This document shows, one piece after another, positions 63,957 to 64,000 of a stretch of DNA of 64,000 nt. The DNA comes from Alkalimonas mucilaginosa. GTDB lineage: Bacteria; Pseudomonadota; Gammaproteobacteria; Enterobacterales; Alteromonadaceae. A program made the position numbers and the translations under genes. The stretch is taken from positions 55,206-119,205 of the forward strand of contig NZ_JAUGZK010000011.1 of assembly GCF_036327005.1 (NCBI RefSeq), given 5' to 3'. Every line of letters begins with the position of its first letter. The stretch's first letter is position 1. The notes under the pieces are model-generated. The model did not search any database, was not told the DNA's origin, and saw nothing but the letters and a program-made list of their open reading frames with translations.

Positions 63957-64000
63957 GCAAACACACCAAAAGAATCAAATAAGGCTTGCAGCTTTATCTT
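63953..64000 (-). CDS. Possible 3' end of a minus-strand gene (partial)
   Basis: The last 15 codons of a minus-strand frame read KLQALFDSFGVFA before TAA at 63955-63953, overlapping the stop of the plus-strand gene by 3 bases. The residues look protein-like, but 15 codons are too few to be sure. Confidence 0.3.
   Translation of the reverse strand, partial: KIKLQALFDSFGVFA

Noticed and set aside
1..64000. CRISPR array, IS element, prophage or riboswitch
   Set aside because: No regular spacer array, transposase, integrase or phage gene is seen. I looked for SAM and cobalamin riboswitch folds before the met genes and found none.

Overview
The window is chromosomal DNA from a gammaproteobacterium. 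Gene content and order point to the Alteromonadales/Chromatiaceae-like group of Rheinheimera, Alishewanella and relatives. The evidence is recX-alaS-csrA followed by tRNA-Ser and tRNA-Arg genes, the divergent pair of lolB-ispE-prs and hemA-prfA-prmC, a Met-Leu-Gln-Gln tRNA cluster, a sodium-pumping oxaloacetate decarboxylase (oadGAB), pqiABC, an Oar-like TonB receptor and a chitin-binding subtilisin. The genus is an inference from synteny and was not tested by any search. Coding density is high. I see no phage, IS element, integrase or CRISPR array.

Layout. 1-4877: methionine synthesis (metA, then methionine synthase encoded by two coupled genes) behind a MetJ-type operator. 4886-7399: two solitary periplasmic binding proteins and a membrane protein. 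7403-11613: recX-alaS-csrA, then tRNA-Ser and two tRNA-Arg, ending in a duplicated tRNA-3'-end/terminator unit with an inserted palindromic block. 11685-18645: pqiABC (lipid transport across the envelope) and oadGAB. 18760-21303: a kinase-like TPR protein lacking the catalytic HRD aspartate. 21319-27119: a small unknown protein, an M23 endopeptidase, tyrS, a MscS channel, an AEC transporter and a GIY-YIG protein. 27208-34304: a large repeat-containing lipoprotein, a secreted subtilisin with duplicated PKD and chitin-binding modules, and the putrescine genes aguA/aguB. 34544-36848: a UbiF-like hydroxylase, four tRNAs and a small secreted protein. 36926-47886: ychF, pth, rplY, prs, ispE, lolB, and divergently hemA, prfA, prmC, an HD-GYP response regulator and kdsA. 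47914-50349: a hybrid histidine kinase. 50543-53334: two tRNA-Phe and the purine salvage genes deoB-deoD-gpt. 53337-60881: a secreted EEP-family protein, an Oar-like TonB receptor, udk, a CNT nucleoside transporter and an isopenicillin-N-synthase-like oxygenase. 61006-64000: tRNA-Leu, a palindromic intergenic repeat, and a divergent pair of a RimK-like ATP-grasp ligase and a GNAT/C39-peptidase fusion.

How genes work together. MetA makes O-succinylhomoserine and MetH1/MetH2 methylate homocysteine, probably under common MetJ control. AguA and AguB convert agmatine to putrescine. deoB, deoD, gpt, udk and the CNT transporter form a nucleoside uptake and salvage set split over two loci. The HD-GYP regulator and the HPt-containing hybrid kinase lie close together and could form one phosphorelay. 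The least explained parts are the RimK-like/GNAT-C39 pair, the kinase-like TPR protein, the three-repeat lipoprotein and the palindromic elements beside tRNA genes.
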